A DNA stretch of 64,000 nt from DATMXT01 sp963662765 (GCA_963662765.2 CAXXUP010000005.1:124001-188000); one strand, 5' to 3'; counted from the first letter of the stretch, positions 31,346 to 40,239 are shown. The notes: generated by a model not told the origin, from the letters alone. Translations and numbers: made by a program.

Positions 31346-33211
31346 ATGAGTATGTTCGACAAGTTCAAAGAGCAAAATAGGAAGCCTCAGAATACACAAC
31401 CCGAAAATGTGCGCACCGAGTCTACGCTTGTCCCGAGCATCGGTAGAATTCCCTTTCCCGCATATCGGGGACGCGAGCCCTATATATTCATCAGCTACGC
31501 GCATTTGGATGCCGACATAGTGTTTCCGGAAATAAAAAGCTTTAACGAAAACGGCTACAATGTATGGTACGATGAGGGCATTTCCCCCGGCAACGAGTGG
31601 ACCGGAGATATCGCTCATGCCTTAGAAAATTGTGCGCTGTTTGTCGTCTTCATCACGCCAAACTCCGTCGACTCCTTCAATGTCCTAAACGAAATCAACT
31701 TTGCCATCGGCGACCGCAAGCCCTTTATCGCCATCCACCTCGTAGAGACGGTGCTGAAGGGCGGACTGAAACTTCAGATCAGCACAATCCAGGCGATTTT
31801 AAAATACAAGATGACCGAAGAGGAGTACGTCTACAAGTACACGACGGCCTTTACAAGGCTTGGCCTGCACCAGCGGGCAAAGCCTGCCGCCCCCGCGGGA
31901 AACCCGCCTGCGGAAAATACCGCACCTGCCGCCGCTGCACAGCCGCAAGAGCCTCCCGTCCAAAACGCGGGGGAGACGGGCGACTTTCTAATTGACCACG
32001 GGCTCTTGCGCGAGTATCTCGGACACGAAAAAGACGTTGTTTTTCCGGATGAAGTTCAGCTTGTCGGAGCCTTCTCGCTCGGCCGGGGCAGCGCTTTCGT
32101 TGAAACGGTTGGCCTGAATAAGACCGGCGCCATACTAAACGGGGCTTTTTCCGGCTGCCCGAATCTCAGAGAAATAAAAATCCCACGCAGCGTCACCATG
32201 ATTCAGGATACGCCATTTGCCAACTGTCCCGAGCTGACGCTGTACTGCTTCCGGGATCAGCTGCCGGCAGGTTTTACCGAAAATTTCGGTGGAAAAGCGA
32301 TTGTCTATCTGGATGAGGGTGCCCCGGAGCGACCGGCAGGCCGGGCAGCGGCCACAATCTCTTCGACCCCCTCCCCTGCCGCCACCTCCGACGACCATGT
32401 CGTCTTTTCGAGCCCCGAAATGCACAAAATTGTCTGTGCAGAGCTTGGTTGCAGCCCGGACACCGTCTTGACAAGAGCACAGTGCAGCAGCGTGACCTCC
32501 CTGCATGTCTGCGGAAACGCGGTGGGCCGCAAATTTAACGCATACACAAACGACGGTCAGACGGTGCGCATCGTCCCCATTGCGGGCAGTGGAGAGCAAA
32601 TGGCGACCGTGACTAGGGGCTCCCTTGACTCCCTGGCCGACATCCCATTGCTGCGCAATTTGGCAGAGCTTATCATCCCATACCAAAGCGTATATGACCT
32701 GACACCTCTGGCAAACAGCAAAATCGAAAAACTGGACCTGTCTTCTAATATGCTGGACGACTTAACACCGCTAGCCTCCATGCGGTTTTTAAAAGAACTC
32801 ACCCTAAACCATGCACAAGCTGGCTCGTTGATACCCCTAAACAAGTCTCGATCCCTTAACCGGCTCAATTTTCCGGGCATTCGCCAGTCGCAGTTCGACG
32901 AGCTCTGCACCGACGAAAATGAAAGCCTTACGCTCCTCCTCATCTCCTCGAGCGGTAAGCTTCATAACATCGAGCGCATCGGTAACCTCAAAAATCTTGA
33001 TTCGCTTTTTATCAGCGACACGAACGTCTCCGATATCACACCGGCGCTCTCCTTGAAATGCCTGCGGCGCTTCGGCATCCAAGATCTGCAAATTCCGGAA
33101 CTTGATGTCATCCGTCGTTTTGAGAACCTCGTCGCCCTCACGACGGACAAAAAACAGGAGGAAGTCATAGCGGGATTGTATGGCGGTGTCTTTCCGTTCA
33201 AGGCATATTAG
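31346..33211 (+). CDS. TIR-domain protein with leucine-rich repeats
   Basis: The 621-residue protein has a TIR domain (about 44-165): PYIFISYAHLDAD is the first strand, NVWYDEGISPGNEW the BB-loop region, and SVDSFNVLNEINFA contains Glu116 at the position of the catalytic Glu of NAD-cleaving TIR domains. A Pro/Ala-rich linker (178-212) leads to a degenerate BspA-type repeat region (about 215-310; FPDEVQLVGAFSLG, GAFSGCPNLREIKIP). After a second Ser/Thr/Pro-rich linker come internalin-like repeats (about 440-610; LTPLANSKIEKLDLSSNMLDDLTPL). No signal peptide is seen, so it is cytoplasmic. It is co-transcribed with the HD-RyR gene, whose GGGAGG-containing end supplies its ribosome binding site. 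The TIR part would consume NAD or make a nucleotide signal; the repeats may sense a partner protein. This is inference from family knowledge. Confidence 0.85.
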   Translation: MSMFDKFKEQNRKPQNTQPENVRTESTLVPSIGRIPFPAYRGREPYIFISYAHLDADIVFPEIKSFNENGYNVWYDEGISPGNEWTGDIAHALENCALFVVFITPNSVDSFNVLNEINFAIGDRKPFIAIHLVETVLKGGLKLQISTIQAILKYKMTEEEYVYKYTTAFTRLGLHQRAKPAAPAGNPPAENTAPAAAAQPQEPPVQNAGETGDFLIDHGLLREYLGHEKDVVFPDEVQLVGAFSLGRGSAFVETVGLNKTGAILNGAFSGCPNLREIKIPRSVTMIQDTPFANCPELTLYCFRDQLPAGFTENFGGKAIVYLDEGAPERPAGRAAATISSTPSPAATSDDHVVFSSPEMHKIVCAELGCSPDTVLTRAQCSSVTSLHVCGNAVGRKFNAYTNDGQTVRIVPIAGSGEQMATVTRGSLDSLADIPLLRNLAELIIPYQSVYDLTPLANSKIEKLDLSSNMLDDLTPLASMRFLKELTLNHAQAGSLIPLNKSRSLNRLNFPGIRQSQFDELCTDENESLTLLLISSSGKLHNIERIGNLKNLDSLFISDTNVSDITPALSLKCLRRFGIQDLQIPELDVIRRFENLVALTTDKKQEEVIAGLYGGVFPFKAY

Positions 33212-33278
33212 CGAAAACCCCAAAAAACGGCAGTCCGTCAGCTTTACCATCCGGCAATTTTCCGTTCGAGGCATATTA
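33191..33278. repeat. Short direct repeat of the TIR-LRR gene end
   Basis: TTTCCGTTCAAGGCATATTA (33191-33210) and TTTCCGTTCGAGGCATATTA (33259-33278) match at 19 of 20 bases, 68 bases apart. The first copy encodes the last residues and stop codon of the TIR-LRR protein. Confidence 0.85.
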
Positions 33279-33697
33279 ATAACCCGCCGTCATGGGCATA
33301 ACCGAAGGCCCGCCTTCATACCACATCTCATCAGTCATCATAATAATCGTTGGCGAGGAATTCTCGTTGGGCACCGATTGTATTTTTACGTTAATATATT
33401 CACTTTTTATTTGCCTACGATGACCGCAGGGTGTATTCTCGAATTGCGGGGTACCTTTGTGCCTTTCTGCAGTATTGACGTTTATATTTGTTTAGTGCAA
33501 AAATACAACGGATACGGTAGGTTGACCATTCATGCTGCCGGCCCAACTTATGCAATATTCTCGGCCCCGGCTTTTGTTTATATCGCTCTTTCCGGGTCAA
33601 GGCTCAATCTTTTTTGTCCTGCAGCAAAATTTTATGAATTTTACTACGGCTCGTCAAATTGAATTTTTCGGTAATAGACTATAAATGGGAGGCCCGT
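33212..33697. other. Gap after the TIR-LRR gene
   Basis: No gene is seen in these 486 bases. A 20-base segment from the end of the TIR-LRR gene (33191-33210, including its stop) is repeated at 33259-33278 with one mismatch. The remainder is AT-rich without a clear promoter or terminator. Confidence 0.6.
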
Positions 33698-35809
33698 ATG
33701 TCCGTAAAAAGAGTTTTTGCCCTGCTGCTTGTTTTTGTACTCACGGTTTCTCTTGTCCCGGCTGGAAGTGCAGCTTCATCCCTGTCAAGCAATGTCTCGG
33801 TGGCAACCGGTAAATATCATTCGATGTTAGCCACGGAAGACGGGCGCCTTTACGTATGGGGCGACAATTCAAAAGGTCAGCTCGGCAACGGTACAACAGT
33901 CCAGCAAAACACGCCGGTTCAGATAATGGACGGCGTATACCAGGTTGCCGCCGGAGACTTCACGTCCTACGCGCTTACTTACACGGGCGACCTTTACGCT
34001 TGGGGAAACAACGAAAACTATGAATGCGGAAAAAAGAGTACGGCATACTTTTCATCTCCCGAACTGATTATGCACAACATCGTCTCCATCGCGGCAACAA
34101 AAACACATGCTTATGCGGTTTCTTCCGATGGTGACCTGTATTTTTGGGGCAAGAGTGCATATTTGGGCGTGTGGCCATACTACGGGGATGTGGTCTTTAC
34201 CTATGTACAGCCAGGCAAAATATCAATTTCAAAAGCCCCTCTGAAAATAATGGACGATGTGAAAGAAGTGTACTGCTTTGATGCGCGTACCGCCGTAATA
34301 AAAAAAGACGGCTCGCTTTGGAGTTGGAGCAGATATTCGAACAGCTCCGCAGTAATGACCGACGAACATTATGATGGCGAGGATGTTTTGTATCGCACCT
34401 GGACAATGACCCCGGAAAAAATGGCGGATGAAGTGCTGGGTGTTTCAAATTTCGGCGGAGATTATCTTGATAAAAACGGGGCTGTGCATTACTGGTACGG
34501 CAGCGAAAGACACGATTTGCCCGATGAATTGGACGGAAAGGTAGCCGGAATCTATACAACCGATATTATGCCGGCGTATATCGCGGAAAATGGGGATCTC
34601 TACGTGGATTGCATCGGCCCGGATATCTTGTCGGGAACGGGATCCACTGAGTATTCGCTCGAATCCGTCAAACTGATTGCGCATGATGCGAAAACCCTTT
34701 GCATCGGGGAAAATCATGCCGTCATGGTCAAACAAAACGGCGAGGTTTGGACATGGGGAACAAATGAATACGGACAGCTTGGCAACGGCACCGGTATCAA
34801 TTACAATGTTCCATTCCTCGTCATGGAGGGCAACGGCACTCAGAACGCAGGCGGTGCGAACAATCCGCTCAGCGTCATTTTCGACGGCAGGAAGCTGCTG
34901 TTTGATGTGGAGCCGGTAATCAGAAACGAAAGAACGCTTGTCCCCTTTCGCGCCATCTTTGAGGCGCTGGGAGCCACAGTGCAGTGGGACGGCGAAACAA
35001 GTTCCGCTGTAGCCGTAAAAGGCAGTACGACCATCAAGATAACCGTCGGCAGCAATACGGCTTATGTAAATGGTGAGCCCTACACGCTGGATGCTGCCCC
35101 CGAGATGGTATCGGACAGGAATATGGTGCCGCTTCGGTTTATCAGTGAAGCCATGAACTGCAAGGTAAACTTCGTCGCAAGCGACAAAATAATTGATATT
35201 CGGTCCCAAGCCGCATTTAATTATCTCAGCGATGATGTTAGAGACACATTGAAAAACTATAATGTTTATATCGAGTGCGGCGATAACGGAAGCAGGTACT
35301 ATTATTCGGCCACCGGAGTTGTCATTGATCCAAACGGCATCATCCTGACAAACAAACATGTTGCTGACGGCATGGACTGGGTTAAGTCGACAATCAACGG
35401 CGTTACGTATAATGACTTCGAGCTTCTCTATGTGGACGAAGAGCTGGATTTTGCAATTTACCGGCTGCTTGGAGTCTCTGAGCAGTTTGAAGCGCCCACG
35501 ATCGGCAGTTCGAGCAAACTGAAAATAGACGATGAGCTCTTCAGTTGCGGGAACCCCAGCGGAATTAAAGACCAATGCTATCGGGGAATATTAGCGTCGT
35601 CAGAGGACACATGGATTGAAACAACGATATTTGCCGAGCCCGGGAGCAGCGGAAGCGGCGTATATAATCAGTCGCTTGAACTCGTTGGAATCGTGTATGC
35701 AGGATCGTACTACGATACAACGCTTTTGGTGCCAATCGATGTAATTTTAGACAAAATCGGCGATGCGGTTGCCCGATATGGCGTCTCGGACCTGCAGGGG
35801 GCTGCCTGA
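33698..35809 (+). CDS. Secreted RCC1-repeat protein with copper-amine-oxidase-N domain and trypsin-like protease domain
   Basis: The ATG at 33698 follows GGGAGG and starts a signal peptide (MSVKRVFALLLVFVLTVSLV...GSAAS). The 703-residue protein then has RCC1-type propeller repeats (LYVWGDNSKGQLGNG, LYAWGNNENYECG, VWTWGTNEYGQLGNG), a PF07833-like stalk domain (about 390-510; VPFRAIFEALGATVQWD, VPLRFISEAMNCKV), and a C-terminal chymotrypsin/HtrA-fold protease. The catalytic triad is visible as His in TNKHVADG, Asp in ELDFAIYR and Ser in PGSSGSGVYN. No PDZ domain follows. It is exported and shares its stalk domain with the propeller protein at 20.5 kb. The substrate is unknown. Confidence 0.88.
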   Translation: MSVKRVFALLLVFVLTVSLVPAGSAASSLSSNVSVATGKYHSMLATEDGRLYVWGDNSKGQLGNGTTVQQNTPVQIMDGVYQVAAGDFTSYALTYTGDLYAWGNNENYECGKKSTAYFSSPELIMHNIVSIAATKTHAYAVSSDGDLYFWGKSAYLGVWPYYGDVVFTYVQPGKISISKAPLKIMDDVKEVYCFDARTAVIKKDGSLWSWSRYSNSSAVMTDEHYDGEDVLYRTWTMTPEKMADEVLGVSNFGGDYLDKNGAVHYWYGSERHDLPDELDGKVAGIYTTDIMPAYIAENGDLYVDCIGPDILSGTGSTEYSLESVKLIAHDAKTLCIGENHAVMVKQNGEVWTWGTNEYGQLGNGTGINYNVPFLVMEGNGTQNAGGANNPLSVIFDGRKLLFDVEPVIRNERTLVPFRAIFEALGATVQWDGETSSAVAVKGSTTIKITVGSNTAYVNGEPYTLDAAPEMVSDRNMVPLRFISEAMNCKVNFVASDKIIDIRSQAAFNYLSDDVRDTLKNYNVYIECGDNGSRYYYSATGVVIDPNGIILTNKHVADGMDWVKSTINGVTYNDFELLYVDEELDFAIYRLLGVSEQFEAPTIGSSSKLKIDDELFSCGNPSGIKDQCYRGILASSEDTWIETTIFAEPGSSGSGVYNQSLELVGIVYAGSYYDTTLLVPIDVILDKIGDAVARYGVSDLQGAA

Positions 35810-35910
35810 TCCCCTACTTTGTGCGCACGAATTACATCAGTTTTATATGAAATGGGCTGCCTATAGAAAAGACAGACCGGAATGTCGGAATAATCGTTAT
35901 ATTCTTCAAC

Positions 35911-35942
35911 AAGCAGGCAGGCCAAGTTGGCCTGCCTGCTTT
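35911..35942. terminator. Bidirectional hairpin between the protease gene and the ferritin-like gene
   Basis: A perfect 14-bp stem (35911-35924 with 35928-35941) with a three-base loop separates convergent genes. T-runs are short on both strands. Confidence 0.7.
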
Positions 35943-35960
35943 CGTTATAAGTACTACTAT

Positions 35961-36266
35961 TTATATGCCCAGCTTCTCAATTTCCTCTTCGACTTCCGCT
36001 GCCCCTTCTTCGTAAAATTTCTCTTCGTCGGGGGCAAGCTGCTTTAACAGACGAAGAAATTCACCCGCGTGAACCCGCTCTTCATCCGCGATATCCTTTA
36101 GGACTTCAATTGCTAAGATATTATCCGTCGACTCGGCCAGCTGCATGTAGAGCTGTATCGCCTCATACTCGGCGGCGACCATAAAGCGAATGGATCTGAC
36201 AAGTTCCGCATCAGTCAGCTTTCTCTCCTTTGCAAGTCCCGAAAATGGATGCCCAAAATCCGGCAT
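35961..36266 (-). CDS. Small ferritin-like protein (rubrerythrin/encapsulated-ferritin type)
   Basis: The 101-residue protein starts MPDFGHPFSGLA and has two helices with metal ligands: RFMVAAEYEAIQLYMQLAES (Glu) and LKDIADEERVHAGEFLRLL (Glu and ExxH). This is half a ferritin bundle, so two chains are needed for a di-iron site. The same short form with the acidic C-terminal tail is known as cargo of encapsulin nanocompartments in anaerobes and archaea. No encapsulin shell gene is visible next to it. It probably stores or oxidises iron. Confidence 0.8.
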   Translation of the reverse strand: MPDFGHPFSGLAKERKLTDAELVRSIRFMVAAEYEAIQLYMQLAESTDNILAIEVLKDIADEERVHAGEFLRLLKQLAPDEEKFYEEGAAEVEEEIEKLGI

Positions 36267-36430
36267 AATAACACTCCTTTACAAAATAATGTCCAATATT
36301 TGTTTTGCTGTTGTTCTCATTCTAATTGAAAACGAAGCTCAATGCAACTGAAAATTGTATGAATTCTCGCCTAGCTGCATTGGCCATGCGGTCGATCCTT
36401 CCCGCCAAAACCCAAAAACAATCTGCCACA

Positions 36431-36460
36431 CTCATAAAAAACGGCATTAAAGCCATATTA
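36431..36460 (+). promoter_or_regulatory. Candidate sigma-G promoter of the ger operon
   Basis: CTCATA (36431-36436) and CATATTA (36454-36460) are separated by 17 bases, close to the forespore sigma-G/sigma-F pattern (GNATA, then CATNNTA). Germinant-receptor operons are sigma-G dependent in B. subtilis. The match is by eye. Confidence 0.45.
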
Positions 36461-36496
36461 TACGTATTCGGGAGATTGGTGGGGTAGATACAAAAA

Positions 36497-37582
36497 ATGT
36501 CAAACAACATCACAAACCGGCAGGTGTTCTTTATCCTCGTCATGACGCTAACCACATACACGACCATAAGTCTTCCTAAAGTTGTTGCCGAAGAGGTCGG
36601 CACGAGCGGATGGATCACGATTCTCATAGCGGCCATATTTTTCGGGGGGATGGCCGTCATCATTACAACGCTCAATAATTTGTACCCGGGCAAGGCTATC
36701 TATGACTACAGCCGGGAAATCTCCGGCGGTTTCGTTGCCCGTGCCATCACGGTTTACTACATCCTGTATTTCGCCGTTGTCTGTGTCAACCTGAAGATCA
36801 AATTGGTTACTTTCCTGCAATCCAACTTCCTGCCCAAGACGCCGCAGTATATTATGCTGGCCGTCAGCGTTACACTTTTTGGCTATGTATCCTATAAAGG
36901 CATCACCAATGTAGCTAGGCTGTTTGAAATGTTTGGAATCGTATTTTTGATCACCACGATAACCCTCTGCGTTGTCATGTTGACGCAGGGGATGCTTTAC
37001 AATATTCTCCCCTTGTTCAACCCTTTAGAAGCCAAACAGGTATTCACCTCGATGCCTTATCTCATTTTTCCATATGGCGGCATCGAGGTGCTACTGGTCA
37101 TTCCGTTTACACGCGAAAACAAAAAGGCTCCGGCCGTATCCTTTTTTACGTTGCTGTTTATTGGTGCATTCTATGTGTTACTTGTGGAGGGCACCATATC
37201 GATTCTGGGAATCAGCAACACGATACTGTATAACGATACCTTCATCGAGGCTATTAAAATTGTTCAAATACCGGTGCTTGAACGGCCGGATCTTTTCTAT
37301 TTGACCGTTGGTTTGACCAGTCTCTTCGCCGGCATGATCATCGTTTACGCAGCTTTGATTGAGCACATTATAAAACTATTCCCGAAACTTGGCCGCAAAA
37401 AAACGACGGTGTCTACCGGTGTGCTGCTCTATACCTTTTGTCTGCTCGCATTTAACGTAAAAGACCTCGTGAATAAGTTGGAGGAATATCTCGGGTTTCC
37501 CGTACTGGTTTCGTGTTTTATTATTCCCGGCGCGCTGCTTGTTGCAGCGAAAATACAAAAAAAAGCTAAAGGGCGGTCATAG
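36497..37582 (+). CDS. Spore germinant receptor subunit B (GerAB/GerKB type permease)
   Basis: The 361-residue protein has ten membrane segments in the amino acid/polyamine transporter fold typical of the B subunit. Its N-terminus (NNITNRQVFFILVMTLTTY) and the region MPYLIFPYGGIEVLLVIPF are characteristic. In B. subtilis this subunit binds the nutrient germinant in the inner spore membrane. The order here is B, C, A instead of the classical A, B, C. The C-subunit gene begins ten bases after the stop. Confidence 0.92.
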   Translation: MSNNITNRQVFFILVMTLTTYTTISLPKVVAEEVGTSGWITILIAAIFFGGMAVIITTLNNLYPGKAIYDYSREISGGFVARAITVYYILYFAVVCVNLKIKLVTFLQSNFLPKTPQYIMLAVSVTLFGYVSYKGITNVARLFEMFGIVFLITTITLCVVMLTQGMLYNILPLFNPLEAKQVFTSMPYLIFPYGGIEVLLVIPFTRENKKAPAVSFFTLLFIGAFYVLLVEGTISILGISNTILYNDTFIEAIKIVQIPVLERPDLFYLTVGLTSLFAGMIIVYAALIEHIIKLFPKLGRKKTTVSTGVLLYTFCLLAFNVKDLVNKLEEYLGFPVLVSCFIIPGALLVAAKIQKKAKGRS

Positions 37583-37592
37583 GAGGCTGGGC

Positions 37593-38738
37593 ATGGACAA
37601 ATTTGTGAAGCTATTAATTATCGGCGTGCTTACGCTTATCTTTTCCGGTTCCATCGCTTTGGGAAAAGACTCGAAGGATATCAATGATAAGCTCTTAGCA
37701 ACCACGATAGCCGTCGACAGAAAGGACGGGGAAATATGGTTTTTTGTTGAATTCGCCAACATTCAGGCAAAAGAGGACGGCGGCAATGAAGGGACGGGTA
37801 TGGGTTTAAAATACTTTGTGGTAAAGGGGCACGGAGCGACATTGTCCGAGGCCAGAAAAAGCCTTGATGTGCAGCTCGATATGCCGATATATCTCGGCGG
37901 AGTCAGAACGCTGCTCATCACAGAGGATTTTGCAAAGGAAGATTTAGTGGAATACCTGTACAGGCTTCGTGCCGACGAGACTTATCGTAAAAAAGTGATC
38001 ACGCTCATCACAAAGGATGATTTGGATACACTGTATACGACAATTAATGATCAGAGTCTGTCCCTCGGCTACTCAATTGAAAATACAATATTAACACTTG
38101 AGAGCTCCGGCGAAGCATTCTCCCGGACAACTTCAAGACTGCTTGAAAATCTCTCCGAAAAATACACCGGCATCCTCATCCCCTGCATCGGTCTGCAGGA
38201 TACTTCGACGGCGCTTAAGGGCTACTGCGTGGTTTACGACACAAAGGTCGTCGGTTTTATCCCATTAGCGGCGTGTGACGGGCTGAACCTCCTCAAGGTC
38301 GAAAAGGCAAGGGCGGACTATACCATAGACTATAAACAGTACCAGCTTACGGTTGATACGGTGTTGTCGAAAAGACGCATAGAGCCAAACTATTCGGACG
38401 GCAAAATTACCTTTACCATCTCGCTGAAGTTCAATGCCACCCTCAAATATGGAAACACAAAAACACCCTACGGCCTTACGGATGAAGACTCTAAGGCGAT
38501 AGAGACCATCATGAAAGATAAGATAAAAAACCAAGTTTTGGCCGCCGTTTATCAAGCCCAACATGTGTACAAAACTGACTATTTCCAGTTTGACGACGCC
38601 TTTCGGACCAAATATCCGGTCGTCTTTGAATCGGTCGACTGGAGCAAAGAATTTTCAAAAATAGACGTCACACCCATCATCGAAGTCAGTCTCACGGTAG
38701 ACGAAATGATGGACTACAAAACAGATAAAAAAGAATGA
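37593..38738 (+). CDS. Spore germinant receptor subunit C (Ger(x)C family)
   Basis: AGGAGG six bases before the ATG at 37593 fixes the start. The 381-residue protein shows the GerC pattern: LLATTIAVDRKDGEIWFFVEFAN, FVVKGHGATLSEARKSLDVQLDMPIYLGGVRTLLI, and a C-terminal domain ending VTPIIEVSLTVDE. GerC is usually a lipoprotein on the outer face of the inner spore membrane with a lipobox Cys just before the first strand. Here the N-terminal hydrophobic segment ends SGSIALGKDSKD without any Cys, so lipid attachment seems impossible. It would be secreted or held by the signal segment. Confidence 0.9.
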   Translation: MDKFVKLLIIGVLTLIFSGSIALGKDSKDINDKLLATTIAVDRKDGEIWFFVEFANIQAKEDGGNEGTGMGLKYFVVKGHGATLSEARKSLDVQLDMPIYLGGVRTLLITEDFAKEDLVEYLYRLRADETYRKKVITLITKDDLDTLYTTINDQSLSLGYSIENTILTLESSGEAFSRTTSRLLENLSEKYTGILIPCIGLQDTSTALKGYCVVYDTKVVGFIPLAACDGLNLLKVEKARADYTIDYKQYQLTVDTVLSKRRIEPNYSDGKITFTISLKFNATLKYGNTKTPYGLTDEDSKAIETIMKDKIKNQVLAAVYQAQHVYKTDYFQFDDAFRTKYPVVFESVDWSKEFSKIDVTPIIEVSLTVDEMMDYKTDKKE

Positions 38739-38754
38739 AAGGTCGTATCGTGTT

Positions 38755-40215
38755 TTGCGAAAAAATGATTTTGAAAAGTTTATTGCCACATTAAGGACAA
38801 ACGACCTCGACTTTTCCGAGCGGTCCATTCCCTACGGGACTGGTGAAGTCGTACTCTTTTTTATCTCGCAGCTGACCGACAGGGCCGCACTGACTGAAAA
38901 TGTGGTCAAACCGCTTATCCTGCACTGTTCTTCAGGGAAAGCGATGCCCACCGCGCGCGAGACAGTCAACGGTATCATTTATGCCGACATCTGCGATGTC
39001 AAATCGGACCGCAAAAAAATACAAGACATCATCCTGTCGGGCATGGTGGTTATTCTATTTTCAACCGACCCGGACTATATCGTCATCAATTTAAAAAAGG
39101 TGGAAAAGCGCGCTGTCCCCACTCCCAAACTGACTTACACCATTCGCGGACCGCAGGATTGTTTTAACGAAAACCTGGATACAAACCTCTCGCTGCTCAG
39201 AAATCGGGTCAAAGATCCGAACTTGCGCATCAATTACCTGGAGGTTGGTGTTAGAACAAAGACAAGGGTGGCGGTCATCTATATTGAAGATATCGCCAAC
39301 GACAGCATCGTTCGGGAAATAGAAAAGCGGATCGGGAACATTGACGTCGACGGCGTCAGCGAATCCGGGGAGCTGCAGGCTTTCCTGCTCAACGACAGCA
39401 ACAAGCTTTTTCCGCAGATGGGGCTGATTGAACGCTCGGACATGGGCTATCATGCGCTGACACAGGGAAAGGTTCTGGTGCTTACCGAAGGCAGCGGGAT
39501 CGGCATATGTGCGCCAAAGACCTTCAATGAATTTTTCTTTTCTTGCGACGACCGGTACGACAACAAATACTTCGGAGCGTTTGCGAGGCTTTTGCGATAC
39601 ATGGCAGTCGGCATCAGCTTGACCGCCTCGAGCGTATTTGTCGCCGTCACTTCCTTCCACAGCGAGGTGCTGCCCAGCGACTATACCATTGCGCTTGCAC
39701 AAATGCGGGTAAATGTGCCGTTTAGCGCCATTGTGGGTACGCTGCTCTTGGAGTTTATTGTAGAACTACTAAGAGAAGCGCTCCTGCGGGTGCCGGAACA
39801 AATTGGACCTGCCATCGGTATCGTCGGCGCCATCGTCATCGGACAGGCCGCCATCGCGGCCGGCTTTTTCAGCCCGGTGCTGCTCACGATTGCGGCCGTC
39901 TCGCTGCTGGCATCATTTGCCATCCCCGATTACACACTGGTCAATCCCTTTCGAATACTCAAGTTCCTGCTCATCATGTTCACAGGTGCCCTGGGTTTTT
40001 TGGGGTTTACTGTCATATTGACCGCAATCGCCAGTGAACTTGTTTCGTTGAGTAGTTTTGGAACACCCTATATGTCTCCCTGGGCGCCGTTTAACGTGGA
40101 AGACTTTCCCGAGACACTGGCCAACCAGTCCACCACAAAAACGACGAGGCTACACTATATGCGGACGAAAAATAGAGTCCGGATGATCAAAAGGGACGAT
40201 CAAAATAATCAGTGA
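38755..40215 (+). CDS. Spore germinant receptor subunit A (GerA family)
   Basis: The start is a TTG at 38755 with AAAGG about 13 bases upstream, so its translation start is the least certain in the operon. The 486-residue protein has the soluble N-terminal GerA domain (with DCFNENLDTNLSLLRNRVKDPNL and GRTKT-like VGVRTKTRVAVIYIEDIA) and about five C-terminal membrane segments (from VGISLTASSVFVAV to TVILTAIASELVS), including VPEQIGPAIGIVGAIVIGQAA. It forms the receptor with B and C. A terminator follows at 40240. Confidence 0.93.
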   Translation: MRKNDFEKFIATLRTNDLDFSERSIPYGTGEVVLFFISQLTDRAALTENVVKPLILHCSSGKAMPTARETVNGIIYADICDVKSDRKKIQDIILSGMVVILFSTDPDYIVINLKKVEKRAVPTPKLTYTIRGPQDCFNENLDTNLSLLRNRVKDPNLRINYLEVGVRTKTRVAVIYIEDIANDSIVREIEKRIGNIDVDGVSESGELQAFLLNDSNKLFPQMGLIERSDMGYHALTQGKVLVLTEGSGIGICAPKTFNEFFFSCDDRYDNKYFGAFARLLRYMAVGISLTASSVFVAVTSFHSEVLPSDYTIALAQMRVNVPFSAIVGTLLLEFIVELLREALLRVPEQIGPAIGIVGAIVIGQAAIAAGFFSPVLLTIAAVSLLASFAIPDYTLVNPFRILKFLLIMFTGALGFLGFTVILTAIASELVSLSSFGTPYMSPWAPFNVEDFPETLANQSTTKTTRLHYMRTKNRVRMIKRDDQNNQ

Positions 40216-40239
40216 CCCGCCGCCCGCCGTTTCACATGT

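Noticed and set aside
34445..35575. Open frame of 376 codons opposite the RCC1-protease gene
   Set aside because: The plus-strand protein has signal peptide, repeats and a catalytic triad; the opposite frame has none.
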